DNA of 32,136 nucleotides from Pseudoxanthomonas sp. (GCF_024710765.1 NZ_JANJUE010000123.1:81005-113140), one strand, 5' to 3'. Positions 8,692 through 17,182 are shown, counted from the stretch's first letter. Notes: generated from the letters alone by a model not told the origin. Translations and numbers: made by a program.

Positions 8692-9726
8692 TCAGTTGCT
8701 TTCGGTTTGATCGAGGTACCAGCTGGCGGCGCCGATGACGCCTAGTTGCCCGTGCTCGACCAGCTTCACGGGAATGCGTTCGAGCGCCTCGCGCATCGTT
8801 CCCTTGTTGAGGAAACGCGGCACGAAACTGCTCTGGAGGAGGAATTCGCGGATGTTCGGCAGGATGCCGCCGGCCAGGTACACGCCGCCCTGCACGCCGT
8901 ACAGCAGCGCCATGTCGCCGACCACGCTGCCCAGCAGGCCGCAGAACACGTCGAGGGTCTCGCTCGCCAGCGCGTCCTCGCCGGCGAGCGCGGCGGCGGT
9001 GATCTGGCCCGGTTGCGAATGCACGGGCGCGCCGGCGCCACGTACCGCGCACAGCGCGGTGTACAGGTTCATCAGCCCGGGACCGGACAGGGCGTGTTCG
9101 ACCGGAACGTGCGGACGCGCCTTCAGCATCTCGGCCAGCAGCGCCATTTCCAGCGGATTGCCGGCGGTCAGCGCGGCCTGCCCGGCTTCGGTCGCCAGCA
9201 CTACCGCGCGGCGACCGGCGGGAATCCACACCGCGGCGCCCAGGCCGGTGCCGGGACCCAGGATCAGGATCGGGCCGCGCGGCGGCGCGCCGGTCGGGCC
9301 GGTGAGTTGCAGCACCTGGCTGGCATCGACCTGGGCCGCGGCATGCGCCACCGCCTCGAAATCGTTGACCAGGCGAAAATCGTCGAAGCCCAGGCGCGCG
9401 CGGATCTCGGCCAGCGACAGTCGCCAGGGCAGGTTGTTGGTGATGACGGTACCGTCTTCCAGCGCGTAGCCGGCGCTGGCGATCACGCCGCGATTGACCG
9501 GCAATCCACCCAGCCCATCGAGGAAGTCCCGCAGGATGTCCGCCAGGCCGGGGTAGTCGGCGCAGGCGTACTTGCGGTATTCGAGCACGCTGATCGGGGT
9601 GGCGGGATCATTGCCGCCGCGGACCAGGCCGACACGGACGTGGGTGCCGCCGACATCCGCGGCAATGAAGGCGTCGCCTGCCCGGCTCATCGGATCCACC
9701 GGCAATGGATTGGCGATTGCGACCAC
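8692..9726 (-). CDS. nagK: Glucokinase-family GlcNAc kinase (NagK-like), copy 2
   Basis: Cytoplasmic sugar kinase of about 344 residues, closely related to the kinase at 3728-4759. Motifs seen: DVGGTHVRVGLV, NDFEAVAHAA, LGPGTGLGAAVW, ATEAGQAAL and GGVYLAGGILP. The two kinases are nearly identical over the C-terminal EHGQLG(V)GAA region at the DNA level too. Expected reaction is ATP-dependent phosphorylation of GlcNAc to GlcNAc-6-phosphate, by analogy with the NagK-IIA/IIB pair of Xanthomonas campestris; glucose cannot be excluded. Start taken as GTG 9726 with GGGGAG immediately upstream; GTG 9738, four codons earlier, is the alternative. The gene is divergent from nagP, sharing a 400-bp regulatory region, and is followed by TonB receptor 2. 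Confidence 0.88.
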   Translation of the reverse strand: MVAIANPLPVDPMSRAGDAFIAADVGGTHVRVGLVRGGNDPATPISVLEYRKYACADYPGLADILRDFLDGLGGLPVNRGVIASAGYALEDGTVITNNLPWRLSLAEIRARLGFDDFRLVNDFEAVAHAAAQVDASQVLQLTGPTGAPPRGPILILGPGTGLGAAVWIPAGRRAVVLATEAGQAALTAGNPLEMALLAEMLKARPHVPVEHALSGPGLMNLYTALCAVRGAGAPVHSQPGQITAAALAGEDALASETLDVFCGLLGSVVGDMALLYGVQGGVYLAGGILPNIREFLLQSSFVPRFLNKGTMREALERIPVKLVEHGQLGVIGAASWYLDQTESN

Positions 9727-9781
9727 ACGTCTCCCCACATGTTCGCGAAGGGGCGAAAGCCAGCAGCCCCGATGGCGCCGG

Positions 9782-9811
9782 AGTGTGGGAGGGGTTTGAC
9801 AACGTTGTCAA
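9782..9811 (-). promoter_or_regulatory. Kinase-2 promoter with NagR-type operator
   Basis: The palindrome TTGACAACGTTGTCAA (9796-9811) contains the minus-strand -35 TTGACA (9806-9811). After an 18-nt spacer comes CACACT (9782-9787). Sequence, spacing and order match the kinase-1 promoter, which supports both as functional operator-promoters of one LacI-type regulator, probably NagR. Confidence 0.78.
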
Positions 9812-10043
9812 CACTCTGTCATCAAATAAGGGCAGGGCCGGCGGTGAACGGATCAAATTTGCAAATGATCCGGCAGTCCTACTCCTGTTCAGTTTCAAAA
9901 CTGAAGAAATACGTTCAGATTTAAGGCGTTGTGGCGTAATTTTGATCGGTGCCGATGTTGCGTCGCCGCATTCCGCGGGAACGCTCCGGGTGCCGGACCG
10001 GCGCCGCATGGGCCGCCGGCGGGTGGCTTCGCGGACGAATCTG
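9812..10043. other. Central part of the kinase-2/nagP divergent regulatory region
   Basis: No gene is seen here. The stretch is AT-richer than its surroundings around 9812-9945. It holds the palindrome ATTTGCAAAT (9857-9866) inside a GGATC...GATCC frame and the inverted repeat TTCAGTTT-CA-AAACTGAA (9888-9905). The frame of nagP is open through part of this region, but the translation upstream of 10139 has no transporter features. Confidence 0.6.
9914..9942 (+). promoter_or_regulatory. Possible nagP promoter
   Basis: TTCAGA (9914-9919), a 17-nt spacer and TAATTT (9937-9942) resemble a sigma70 promoter weakly (4/6 and 3/6 matches). It would give a leader of roughly 190 nt carrying the operator-like site at 10044-10057. 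Other promoters closer to that site are possible. Confidence 0.3.
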
Positions 10044-10057
10044 TGACAACGTTGTTT
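10044..10057 (+). promoter_or_regulatory. NagR-type operator before nagP (imperfect)
   Basis: TGACAACGTTGTTT matches 12 of 14 bases of the palindrome found before both kinases; the last two positions (CA) are TT. It lies 82 nt before the nagP ATG, consistent with autoregulation of nagP-nagR by NagR. Confidence 0.65.
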
Positions 10058-10138
10058 CCAGAGGGAGCCACGCAGCGACAAGGCGTGGACGCCGGTCGCG
10101 GACCGGCCATCACAATCAGAGAGGGGAGTTCGCCAGAC

Positions 10139-11410
10139 ATGACTGCGGTACAAGGCTCGCGACAGTACACGTCCATCGCCATCATCGGCCTGCTGTTTTT
10201 CATCTTCGGTTTCGTCACCTGGCTCAACGGGCCGTTGATCACGTTCGCCAAGCTGGCGTTCAACGTCAGCGAGACCTACGCCTTCCTGATTCCCAGCGCC
10301 TTCTACATTTCGTACTTCTGCCTGGCGTTGCCCTCGTCGGTGATCCTGCGCAGGACCGGCATGAAGAAGGGCATGGCGCTGGGCCTGTTCGTGATGGCGA
10401 TCGGCGCGCTGGTGTTCGGCCAGTTCACCACCCATCGCTGGTATCCGGGCGCGCTCGGCGGCGTGTTCACCATCGGCGCCGGCCTGGCGATCCTGCAGAC
10501 CGCGGCCAATCCCTACATCAGCATCCTCGGCCCGATCGAGGGCGCGGCGCAACGCATCGCGGTGATGGGTATCTGCAACAAGATCGCCGGCATCCTGGCG
10601 CCAATCGCGCTGGCGGCGTTCGTGATGCACGGCATGGGCGATCTGGCCGCGCAGGTGGAAGCCGCCGCGCCGGAGGCGAAGGAACTCCTGCTCAACGAAT
10701 TCGCCGCCCGTGTCTACGGTCCCTACATGGTGATGGCCGGCCTGCTGGTGCTGCTCGCGGTCGGCATCCTGTTCTCGCCGCTGCCGGAAGTGGACACCGC
10801 CGAAGCCAACGCCAACGAGGGCGGCACGGAATCGAACCGCCGCAGCGTGTTCCAGTTCCCGCACCTGCTGCTGGGCGTGATCTGCCTGTTCGTCTACGTC
10901 GGCGTGGAAGTGCTGGCCGGCGATGCCATCGGCATTTACGGCGAAGGTTTCGGCCTGCCGCTCGACAAGACCAAGGTGTTCACCTCCTACACCCTGGGCG
11001 CGATGCTGGTCGGCTACCTGTTCGGCCTGGTCGCGATTCCGCGATTCATCTCGCAGGAACGCTACCTGAGCGTATCGGCGGTGCTGGGCATCGTGTTCGC
11101 CATCGGCGCGTTCCTGACCCACGGCTACGTGTCGGTCGGCTTCGTCGCCGCGCTCGGCTTCGCCAACGCGATGATGTGGCCGGCGATTTTCCCGCTGGCG
11201 ATCCAGGGCCTGGGCCGTTTCACCGAAACCGGCTCGGCGCTGCTGATCATGGGCATCGCCGGCGGCGCGGTGATTCCGCAGCTGTTCGCGGTGTTCAAGC
11301 AGAGCCATGATTTCCAGCTGGTGTTCACCGCGCTGGCGGTGCCCTGCTACCTGTACATCCTGTTCTTCGCCCTGCGCGGCCACAATGTCGGCCGCGTCAA
11401 GGCGGGCTGA
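10139..11410 (+). CDS. nagP: NagP, MFS GlcNAc permease
   Basis: A 423-residue inner-membrane transporter of the FucP/NagP branch of the major facilitator superfamily, with about 12 hydrophobic segments and a polar central loop after residue ~215 (LPEVDTAEANANEGG). The N-terminal segment with FIFGFVTWLNGPLI and the ILQTAANPYI motif are typical of this family. It imports GlcNAc unphosphorylated, which explains the need for the cytoplasmic kinases. Start chosen at ATG 10139, preceded by GAGGGGAG; the frame is open further upstream but that part is regulatory DNA. It is the first gene of nagP-nagR-nagB-II-nagA-nagX, with only 29 nt to nagR. The operator-like site at 10044 suggests NagR control. 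Confidence 0.93.
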   Translation: MTAVQGSRQYTSIAIIGLLFFIFGFVTWLNGPLITFAKLAFNVSETYAFLIPSAFYISYFCLALPSSVILRRTGMKKGMALGLFVMAIGALVFGQFTTHRWYPGALGGVFTIGAGLAILQTAANPYISILGPIEGAAQRIAVMGICNKIAGILAPIALAAFVMHGMGDLAAQVEAAAPEAKELLLNEFAARVYGPYMVMAGLLVLLAVGILFSPLPEVDTAEANANEGGTESNRRSVFQFPHLLLGVICLFVYVGVEVLAGDAIGIYGEGFGLPLDKTKVFTSYTLGAMLVGYLFGLVAIPRFISQERYLSVSAVLGIVFAIGAFLTHGYVSVGFVAALGFANAMMWPAIFPLAIQGLGRFTETGSALLIMGIAGGAVIPQLFAVFKQSHDFQLVFTALAVPCYLYILFFALRGHNVGRVKAG

Positions 11411-11439
11411 CAGGGGCATGGACCGCATGGAGATTTCCC

Positions 11440-12519
11440 ATGGCTGAGAACGGCATGCGCAGGCCCACCATCAAGGATGTCGCGGAGCGGGCCAAGGTTT
11501 CGCTGAAGACCGTCTCGCGGGTCATCAACAACGAGCCGTCGGTGATGCAGGGCACGCGCGCGCGCGTCCTGCACGCCATCGCCGAACTGGACTACGAGCC
11601 GGATCAGTCCGCGCGCAACCTGCGCAGCGGCACGCCGTTCGTGATCGGGCTGGTCTACGACAACCCCAACCCGTACCACATCATCGGCGTGCAGAACGGC
11701 GTGCTGGCGGCCTGCCGGGAAACCGGCTTCGGCCTGCAAATCCATCCCTGCGATTCGACCTCGCCGCTGCTGGCCGAGGAACTGGCCGAGTTCGTGCAGC
11801 GTTCGCGATTGGCCGGACTGGTGCTGACCGCGCCGATGTCCGAGCGGATGGAACTGGTGAACGCGTTGGCTTCGCGCGGGGTCAAGATGGTGCGGATCAT
11901 CGCCGCCACCGAGGATCCGCAGGATGGCCAGCCCTGCGTGTACGTGGACGATCACGATGCCGCCTACGAGATCACCGAGCACCTGATCCAGCTGGGCCAC
12001 CAGCGCATCGGCTTCCTCTGGGGCGGATTGGCGCACCGTTCCTCGATCGAACGCTACAACGGCTACGAGAAGGCGCTGAAGGACTACGGCATCCCGCTCG
12101 ACAAGCACCTGGTGGTGCCGGGCGACTACACCTTCGATGACGGTTTCCGCGGCGCCCGCCGCCTGCTGGCGCTGCGCGAACCGCCGACCGCGATTTTCGG
12201 TTCCAATGACGAAATCGCCGCCGGCGTGCTGGCAGCCGCCAAGTCCGCGGGCATGAACGTGCCCTACGATCTGTCCATCGCCGGTTTCGAGGACAGCCCG
12301 TTCTCGCGCCAGTCCTGGCCGCCGCTGACCACCGCCAAGCAGGCCACCGAGGACATCGCCAAGCAGGCCGCGCGCCTGCTAATCGCGACGCTGCGGCAGG
12401 ATGCCTACGACGACAACCCCACTCCCGTGCACAACCAGGGCTTCGTGCCGCAACTGGTGGTGCGCGGTTCCACCGCGCCGGTCCGCCTGCGCACCGAACG
12501 CCCCGATACGACGACATGA
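11440..12519 (+). CDS. nagR: NagR, LacI-family transcriptional regulator
   Basis: A 359-residue DNA-binding repressor. The N-terminal LacI helix-turn-helix covers residues 9-30 (TIKDVAERAKVSLKTVSRVI), followed by the hinge helix near 55-66 (SARNLRSG), then a periplasmic-binding-protein-like effector domain (GLVYDNPNPYH, GFLWGG, FGSNDEIAAGVL, IAGFEDSPF). Length is normal for the family. Its place in the nag operon and the three palindromes TGACAACGTTGTCA in the window make it the likely repressor of both kinase-receptor units and of its own operon, released by a GlcNAc-pathway intermediate; the effector is not visible in sequence. A GGAG ribosome site precedes ATG 11440. Its TGA overlaps the ATG of nagB-II (ATGA). 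Confidence 0.93.
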   Translation: MAENGMRRPTIKDVAERAKVSLKTVSRVINNEPSVMQGTRARVLHAIAELDYEPDQSARNLRSGTPFVIGLVYDNPNPYHIIGVQNGVLAACRETGFGLQIHPCDSTSPLLAEELAEFVQRSRLAGLVLTAPMSERMELVNALASRGVKMVRIIAATEDPQDGQPCVYVDDHDAAYEITEHLIQLGHQRIGFLWGGLAHRSSIERYNGYEKALKDYGIPLDKHLVVPGDYTFDDGFRGARRLLALREPPTAIFGSNDEIAAGVLAAAKSAGMNVPYDLSIAGFEDSPFSRQSWPPLTTAKQATEDIAKQAARLLIATLRQDAYDDNPTPVHNQGFVPQLVVRGSTAPVRLRTERPDTTT

Positions 12520-13580
12520 CCGACGCTTCCTCCCTTCCCGCCCCTGCCGACACCCTGATGTTCCAGGAGGCGCAGCAGACCGCCGACGTGGTCGCCGCGC
12601 AGTACCAGCGCAACGAGTCCGTCATCCGCAACCTTGCCGCCGACCTGCGCGCCAATCCGCCGCCGTTCGTGGTGACCTGCGCGCGCGGCAGTTCGGATCA
12701 CGCGGCGACCTACGCCAAGTACCTGTTCGAGACCCAGCTGGGTTTCGTCACCGCGTCCGCCTCGCCCTCGGTGGGTTCGGTCTACGAGGCGAGGCAGAAA
12801 CTCAGGGATGCGCTGTACATCGTCATCTCGCAGTCGGGCAAGAGTCCGGATCTGCTGCACAACGCGCGCGCGGCCGCCGAGGCGGGCGCGCGGGTGGTGG
12901 CGATCGTCAACGTCGAGGACTCGCCGCTGGCCGGCCTGGCCGACACCGTGATTCCGCTGCACGCCGGTCCTGAGCGCAGTGTCGCGGCGACCAAGAGCTA
13001 CCTGAGCTCGCTGGCCGCGATCCTGCAGCTGGGCGCGTACTGGAAGGACGAGTCGACCCTGCGCGACGCGCTGCCGTTGTTGCCCGACGCGCTGCGCCAG
13101 GCATGGGCGGCGGACTGGTCGCCGGTCACCGACGGCCTGGTCGATGCGCACAACCTGTTCGTGCTCGGCCGTGGCCTGGGCCTGGCCGCCGCACAGGAAG
13201 CCGCGCTCAAGTTCAAGGAAACCTGCGGCCTGCATGCCGAGGCCTACAGTTCCGCCGAAGTGAAGCACGGCCCGATGGCGCTGGTCGGCCCGGGTTTCCC
13301 GGTGCTGGGCTTTGCCCAGCCGGACGAGACCGGCGCCGGCACGCTGGCGCTGGCGCGCGAGTTCCGTGGCCGTGGTGCGCAGGTGTGGGTGGCGTCCGAG
13401 GAAGCCGACCCCACCGCTGGCCCGGGCGAATCATTGCCGCTGGTGCACGCGCCGCATCCGGCCTGCTCGCCGCTGCTGACCATCCAGAGCTACTACCGCG
13501 CGATCAACGCGCTGGCGCTGCGTCGCGGCTACAACCCCGACGTGCCGCCGCATCTGAACAAGGTCACCGAAACCGTATGA
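12516..13580 (+). CDS. nagB-II: NagB-II, glucosamine-6-phosphate deaminase of the SIS/GlmS-like type
   Basis: A 354-residue cytoplasmic enzyme with two SIS sugar-isomerase domains. The first shows CARGSSDHAATYAKYL (about 50-65), ISQSGKSPDLL and ERSVAATKSY; the second has KFKETCGLHAEAYSSAEVKHGP; the C-terminus PPHLNKVTETV resembles GlmS. It resembles the isomerase half of GlmS without the glutaminase domain, which is characteristic of NagB-II deaminases rather than the classical NagB fold. It converts glucosamine-6-phosphate to fructose-6-phosphate and ammonia, the last step before glycolysis. It overlaps nagR upstream and nagA downstream, each by ATGA, indicating translational coupling. Confidence 0.93.
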   Translation: MTDASSLPAPADTLMFQEAQQTADVVAAQYQRNESVIRNLAADLRANPPPFVVTCARGSSDHAATYAKYLFETQLGFVTASASPSVGSVYEARQKLRDALYIVISQSGKSPDLLHNARAAAEAGARVVAIVNVEDSPLAGLADTVIPLHAGPERSVAATKSYLSSLAAILQLGAYWKDESTLRDALPLLPDALRQAWAADWSPVTDGLVDAHNLFVLGRGLGLAAAQEAALKFKETCGLHAEAYSSAEVKHGPMALVGPGFPVLGFAQPDETGAGTLALAREFRGRGAQVWVASEEADPTAGPGESLPLVHAPHPACSPLLTIQSYYRAINALALRRGYNPDVPPHLNKVTETV

Positions 13581-14725
13581 GCACCGCGCTGGTCAATGGT
13601 CGCGTGCTGACCGCGCAGGGCTTCGCGGAGGGCGTGGCCGTCGTCATCGACGGGCGCGACATCGTCTCCATACTCCCGGAGGCGGATCTGCCCGGGACGT
13701 TGCCACGCCATGATCTGCAGGGCGCCTGGCTGGTGCCCGGCTTCATCGACGCGCAGGTCAACGGCGGCGGCGGGGTGCTGTTCAACAACGCGCCCACGGT
13801 CGATGCGATCCGCCAAATCGGCGAGGCGCATCGCCGGTTCGGCACCACCGGCTTCATGCCCACCCTGATCAGCGACGACCTCGCGGTGATGCGCGAGGCG
13901 ATCGCCGCGACCCGCCAGGCCATCGTAGAAGGCGTGCCCGGCGTGCTCGGCATCCACCTGGAAGGTCCGTACCTGGCGCCCTCACGCAAGGGCACCCATG
14001 ACGCCGGCAAGTTCCGCGTGCCGGATGCACGGGAAATCGAACTCGCCGCCTCGCTGGACAACGGCGTCACCCTGATCACGCTCGCACCCGAGCGCGTGCC
14101 GGCCGAGTCGATCCGCGCCCTGGTCGCGCGTGGCGCGATCGTCGCCGCCGGCCACACCGCCGGCAGTTACGAGGAAATCGGCGCCGGCCTGGTCGCGGGC
14201 GTGCGTGGATTCACCCACCTGTACAACGCGATGTCGCCGTTGCAGGGACGCGAGCCCGGCGCGGTCGGCGCCGCGCTGGAGGATCCGCACAGCTGGGTCG
14301 GCATCATCGCCGACGGCCATCACGTGCATCCGGGCAGCCTGCGCGTCGCCCTGGCGGCCAAGCCGCAGGGCAAGGTATTCCTGGTGACCGATGCGATGCC
14401 GCCGGTGGGTTCGGACGATCCCAGCTATGCGTTGTACGGCGAGATCATCACGGTCCAGGACGGCGTGGTCCGCAACGCCGCCGGTTCGCTGGCCGGTTCC
14501 GCGCTGGACATGGCCACCGCGGTGCGCAACGCGGTGAACCTGCTGGGCCTGCCGCTGGCCGAAGCGGCGCGCATGGCGTCGAGCTATCCGGCCGACTTCC
14601 TCGGCCTGTCCGCCAGCCACGGCCGCATCGCCACCGGCTACCGCGCGGATCTGGTGGCGCTGGACGAGCGGTTGCAGGTGACCACGACCTGGATCGACGG
14701 CATGCCCGCCGCGCACGCCGGCTGA
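13577..14725 (+). CDS. nagA: NagA, N-acetylglucosamine-6-phosphate deacetylase
   Basis: A 382-residue amidohydrolase that removes acetate from GlcNAc-6-phosphate. The metal and catalytic set is complete: FIDAQVNGGGG with Gln60, HLEGPYL with Glu129, AGHTAGSY with His193, THLYNAM with His214, and the catalytic Asp272 in LVTDAMPPVGS. These positions fall within two residues of those of Escherichia coli NagA, whose length is also 382. The start is the ATG at 13577, which overlaps the nagB-II stop; the frame is open upstream but inside nagB-II. The product feeds NagB-II, encoded immediately before. Confidence 0.96.
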   Translation: MSTALVNGRVLTAQGFAEGVAVVIDGRDIVSILPEADLPGTLPRHDLQGAWLVPGFIDAQVNGGGGVLFNNAPTVDAIRQIGEAHRRFGTTGFMPTLISDDLAVMREAIAATRQAIVEGVPGVLGIHLEGPYLAPSRKGTHDAGKFRVPDAREIELAASLDNGVTLITLAPERVPAESIRALVARGAIVAAGHTAGSYEEIGAGLVAGVRGFTHLYNAMSPLQGREPGAVGAALEDPHSWVGIIADGHHVHPGSLRVALAAKPQGKVFLVTDAMPPVGSDDPSYALYGEIITVQDGVVRNAAGSLAGSALDMATAVRNAVNLLGLPLAEAARMASSYPADFLGLSASHGRIATGYRADLVALDERLQVTTTWIDGMPAAHAG

Positions 14726-14756
14726 GCGCTGGCACGATCATCCGGAGAAACCGCGA

Positions 14757-15833
14757 ATGAGCAAGACCGCGCCGTTGCGTTTCGCCTCGGTCGACGCCCT
14801 GCGCGGCATCACCGTCGCGGCGATGCTGCTGGTCAACGATCCCGGTGACTGGGGCCATGTCTATGCCCCGCTGCTGCATTCCGAATGGCACGGCTGCACG
14901 CCGACGGATCTGATCTTCCCGTTCTTCCTGTTTATCGTCGGCGTCTCGATATCGCTCGGCATCGCCCCACGGCGGGAAGCCGGTGGCGATCGCGGCGCCC
15001 TGTTGCGCGCGGTGCTCTGGCGCGGCACGAAGATTGTCGCCATCGGCCTGCTGCTGCACCTGCTGGCGTTCTGGTGGCTGGACAAGCCGTGGTTCCGGCC
15101 TTGGGGCGTGTTGCAGCGGGTCGGCCTGTGCTTCATCGCCGCCGGCACGATGGTCCTGTACCTGCGTCCGCGTGGACAGTGGTGGATGGTGGCCATCCTG
15201 CTGCTGGGATACTGGGCATTGCTGGCGGTCGGCGGCACGTATGCACCGCTGGACAACCTGGCCAGCCGTGTCGACACCACGCTGTTCGGGCCGTTGCTCT
15301 ACCAGTTCGATCCCGCCACCGGGCGCGGCCATGATCCCGAAGGCCTGCTCAGCACGCTGCCGGCCATCGCCACGACGCTGCTCGGCATGCGCGCCGGTGA
15401 CTGGCTGCGGCGGGGCGAAACCCGGCGCCTGCTGCCTGCCGCCGCACTGGCGCTGGCGCTCGGCGGACTGTGGTCGCTGTGGCTGCCGTTGAACAAGAAC
15501 CTGTGGACGTCTTCCTACGTGGTGTGGACGGCGGGTTGGGTGCTGCTGGCGTTGTGGTGCGCGCACCTGCTGGTCGACCGCAAGGGCCTGCATCCCTGGG
15601 GCCGCAGCTTCGGCGTCAACGCGATCGCCGCCTATGCAGGTTCGGCGGTAATGGTCTATGCGTTCTCCGCGCTGGGCTGGATGCAGGCGATCTATCGCCA
15701 CGGCTTCGCCGACTGGATGACGCCCCGGTTCGGCCCCTACCTGCCGTCGCTGGCGTTCGCCCTGGCTTTCGTGCTGGTCTGGTGGCTGGTCGTCCGCCTG
15801 ATGGACCGCCAGCGCTGGTACCTGAAGGTCTGA
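14757..15833 (+). CDS. nagX: NagX, integral membrane protein of the HGSNAT/DUF5009-like family
   Basis: A 358-residue protein with roughly ten hydrophobic segments. The opening FASVDALRGITVAAMLLVNDPGDW and LIFPFFLFIVGVSISL are typical of the family related to heparan-alpha-glucosaminide N-acetyltransferase. NagX is a common member of proteobacterial GlcNAc clusters, but its reaction is not settled; proposals include acetylation or transport of glucosamine-containing sugars. It lies 31 nt after nagA with GGAG before ATG 14757 and is the last gene of the nag operon. A GC-rich hairpin after the stop lacks a T-run. Confidence 0.88.
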   Translation: MSKTAPLRFASVDALRGITVAAMLLVNDPGDWGHVYAPLLHSEWHGCTPTDLIFPFFLFIVGVSISLGIAPRREAGGDRGALLRAVLWRGTKIVAIGLLLHLLAFWWLDKPWFRPWGVLQRVGLCFIAAGTMVLYLRPRGQWWMVAILLLGYWALLAVGGTYAPLDNLASRVDTTLFGPLLYQFDPATGRGHDPEGLLSTLPAIATTLLGMRAGDWLRRGETRRLLPAAALALALGGLWSLWLPLNKNLWTSSYVVWTAGWVLLALWCAHLLVDRKGLHPWGRSFGVNAIAAYAGSAVMVYAFSALGWMQAIYRHGFADWMTPRFGPYLPSLAFALAFVLVWWLVVRLMDRQRWYLKV

Positions 15834-15916
15834 CGGTCGCGCGGCCCGCGCGCGGGATCACGACTTCCTTCGCCGGACCGGAGTAAAAGGGCTCATTCCC
15901 CGACTGGAACCCGGCC

Positions 15917-17182
15917 ATGAACCTGTCCGCCTGGAGCGTCACCTGCCTGGCCCTGTCGCTGATCGCCTGCGACGGCAACGCGGTCGTCGTCACCACGACC
16001 GACGACAAGCCGAATGAATCCGCGTCACCGATTGCGCTCGCCGGCCACGTGCCATCCCTGCCGGTCGCGAGCGCTGCCCAGGCGGCGCCGGCGCCGCCGC
16101 AGGTGACCGGCGGTCCGCAGCCCGCGTTGCGGATTCCCGATCCGCCCTTCATCAGCACCGAGGTGGCGCGTTTCGATCAGCCCTGGGCGATGACCTTCCT
16201 GCCGGATGGCCGCCTGCTGGTGACCGAGAAGCCCGGACGCCTGCGCCTGCTGAATCCCGCCACCGGGCAGGGCGGTGAAATCACCGGGGTCCCCACCGTC
16301 GCCTATGGCGGCCAGGGCGGGTTCGGCGACGTGATGCTGCATCCGCGCTTCGCCGACAACGGAATCGTCTACGTGAGCTATGCCGAACCCGGCGCCAACA
16401 GCACGCGTGGCGCGGCGGTGGCGCGGGCGCGGCTGGTGATCGACGCTGGCGCCAACAGCGGTCATCTGGAAGGACTGCAGGTGATCTGGCGGCAGGTGCC
16501 CAAGGTCAACGGCGATGCCCACTACAGCCATCGCATGCTGTTCGATGCGCAGGGCAAGTTGTGGATCAGTTCCGGCGAGCGCCAGAAGGCCTCGCCCGCG
16601 CAGGACATGCAGAGCAATCTCGGCAAGATCATCCGGCTCAACGACGACGGCAGCGTGCCGCCCGACAACCCCTTCGCCAATCAGGGTGGCGTGGCCGCAC
16701 AGGTCTGGTCGCTGGGGCACCGCAATGTATTGGGACTGGCCTTCGATCCCGCCGGCCGGCTGTGGGCGCACGAGATGGGGCCGGCCGGAGGCGACGAACT
16801 GAACCTGATCGAACGCGGTTCCAACTACGGCTGGCCGATCGTCTCCAACGGCGACAACTACGACGGCAGCCCGATTCCGGATCATTCGACCCGCCCTGAA
16901 TTCAATGCGCCGGAGATTTCATGGACGCCAGTGATCGCGCCGGCCGGATTCATCATCTACCAGGCGGATCTGTTCCCCTATTTCCGCGGGCGCGGGTTCA
17001 TCGGCGGCCTGGCTTCGCAGGCGCTGATCCAGGTCGAGTTCGGGGACGCGCCGCGCGAAGTGAAGCGCTATCCGATGGGGCGCCGCATCCGTGAAGTGGA
17101 GCAGGGGCCCGACGGTGCGATCTGGTTGCTGGAGGACGGCGCGGACGCGCGCCTGCTGAAGCTCACCCCCAATCGCGGTTGA
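15917..17182 (+). CDS. PQQ-dependent aldose sugar dehydrogenase (YliI-type), lipoprotein
   Basis: A 421-residue six-bladed propeller dehydrogenase. A lipobox LIAC with Cys18 follows a short hydrophobic segment, so the protein is probably a membrane-anchored periplasmic lipoprotein. After a Pro/Ala-rich linker the catalytic domain begins at [19 protein letters not shown], followed by [49 protein letters not shown], and [20 protein letters not shown]. These are the signature blocks of soluble aldose dehydrogenases that oxidise sugars with PQQ. It is on the same strand as the nag operon, 83 nt after nagX, but whether it shares the promoter or acts on amino sugars is unknown. Confidence 0.88.
   Translation: MNLSAWSVTCLALSLIACDGNAVVVTTTDDKPNESASPIALAGHVPSLPVASAAQAAPAPPQVTGGPQPALRIPDPPFISTEVARFDQPWAMTFLPDGRLLVTEKPGRLRLLNPATGQGGEITGVPTVAYGGQGGFGDVMLHPRFADNGIVYVSYAEPGANSTRGAAVARARLVIDAGANSGHLEGLQVIWRQVPKVNGDAHYSHRMLFDAQGKLWISSGERQKASPAQDMQSNLGKIIRLNDDGSVPPDNPFANQGGVAAQVWSLGHRNVLGLAFDPAGRLWAHEMGPAGGDELNLIERGSNYGWPIVSNGDNYDGSPIPDHSTRPEFNAPEISWTPVIAPAGFIIYQADLFPYFRGRGFIGGLASQALIQVEFGDAPREVKRYPMGRRIREVEQGPDGAIWLLEDGADARLLKLTPNRG

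Noticed and set aside
936-9726. Possible direct-repeat recombination product or assembly duplication
   Set aside because: The receptors are too different in sequence and inserts, and the intergenic DNA differs apart from short functional elements, so this is old duplication rather than an assembly artefact.
9608-11428. Minus-strand open frame of 606 codons
   Set aside because: Antisense to nagP and the divergent control region; composition rich in Arg, His, Gln and Asp is typical of antisense frames here.
14448-15701. Minus-strand open frame of 417 codons
   Set aside because: Shadow of nagA and nagX, which have full family motifs on the plus strand.
15838-15852. CGCGCGG-C-CCGCGCG repeat after nagX as a terminator
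   Set aside because: The loop is only one base and no T-run follows; probably a chance GC repeat.
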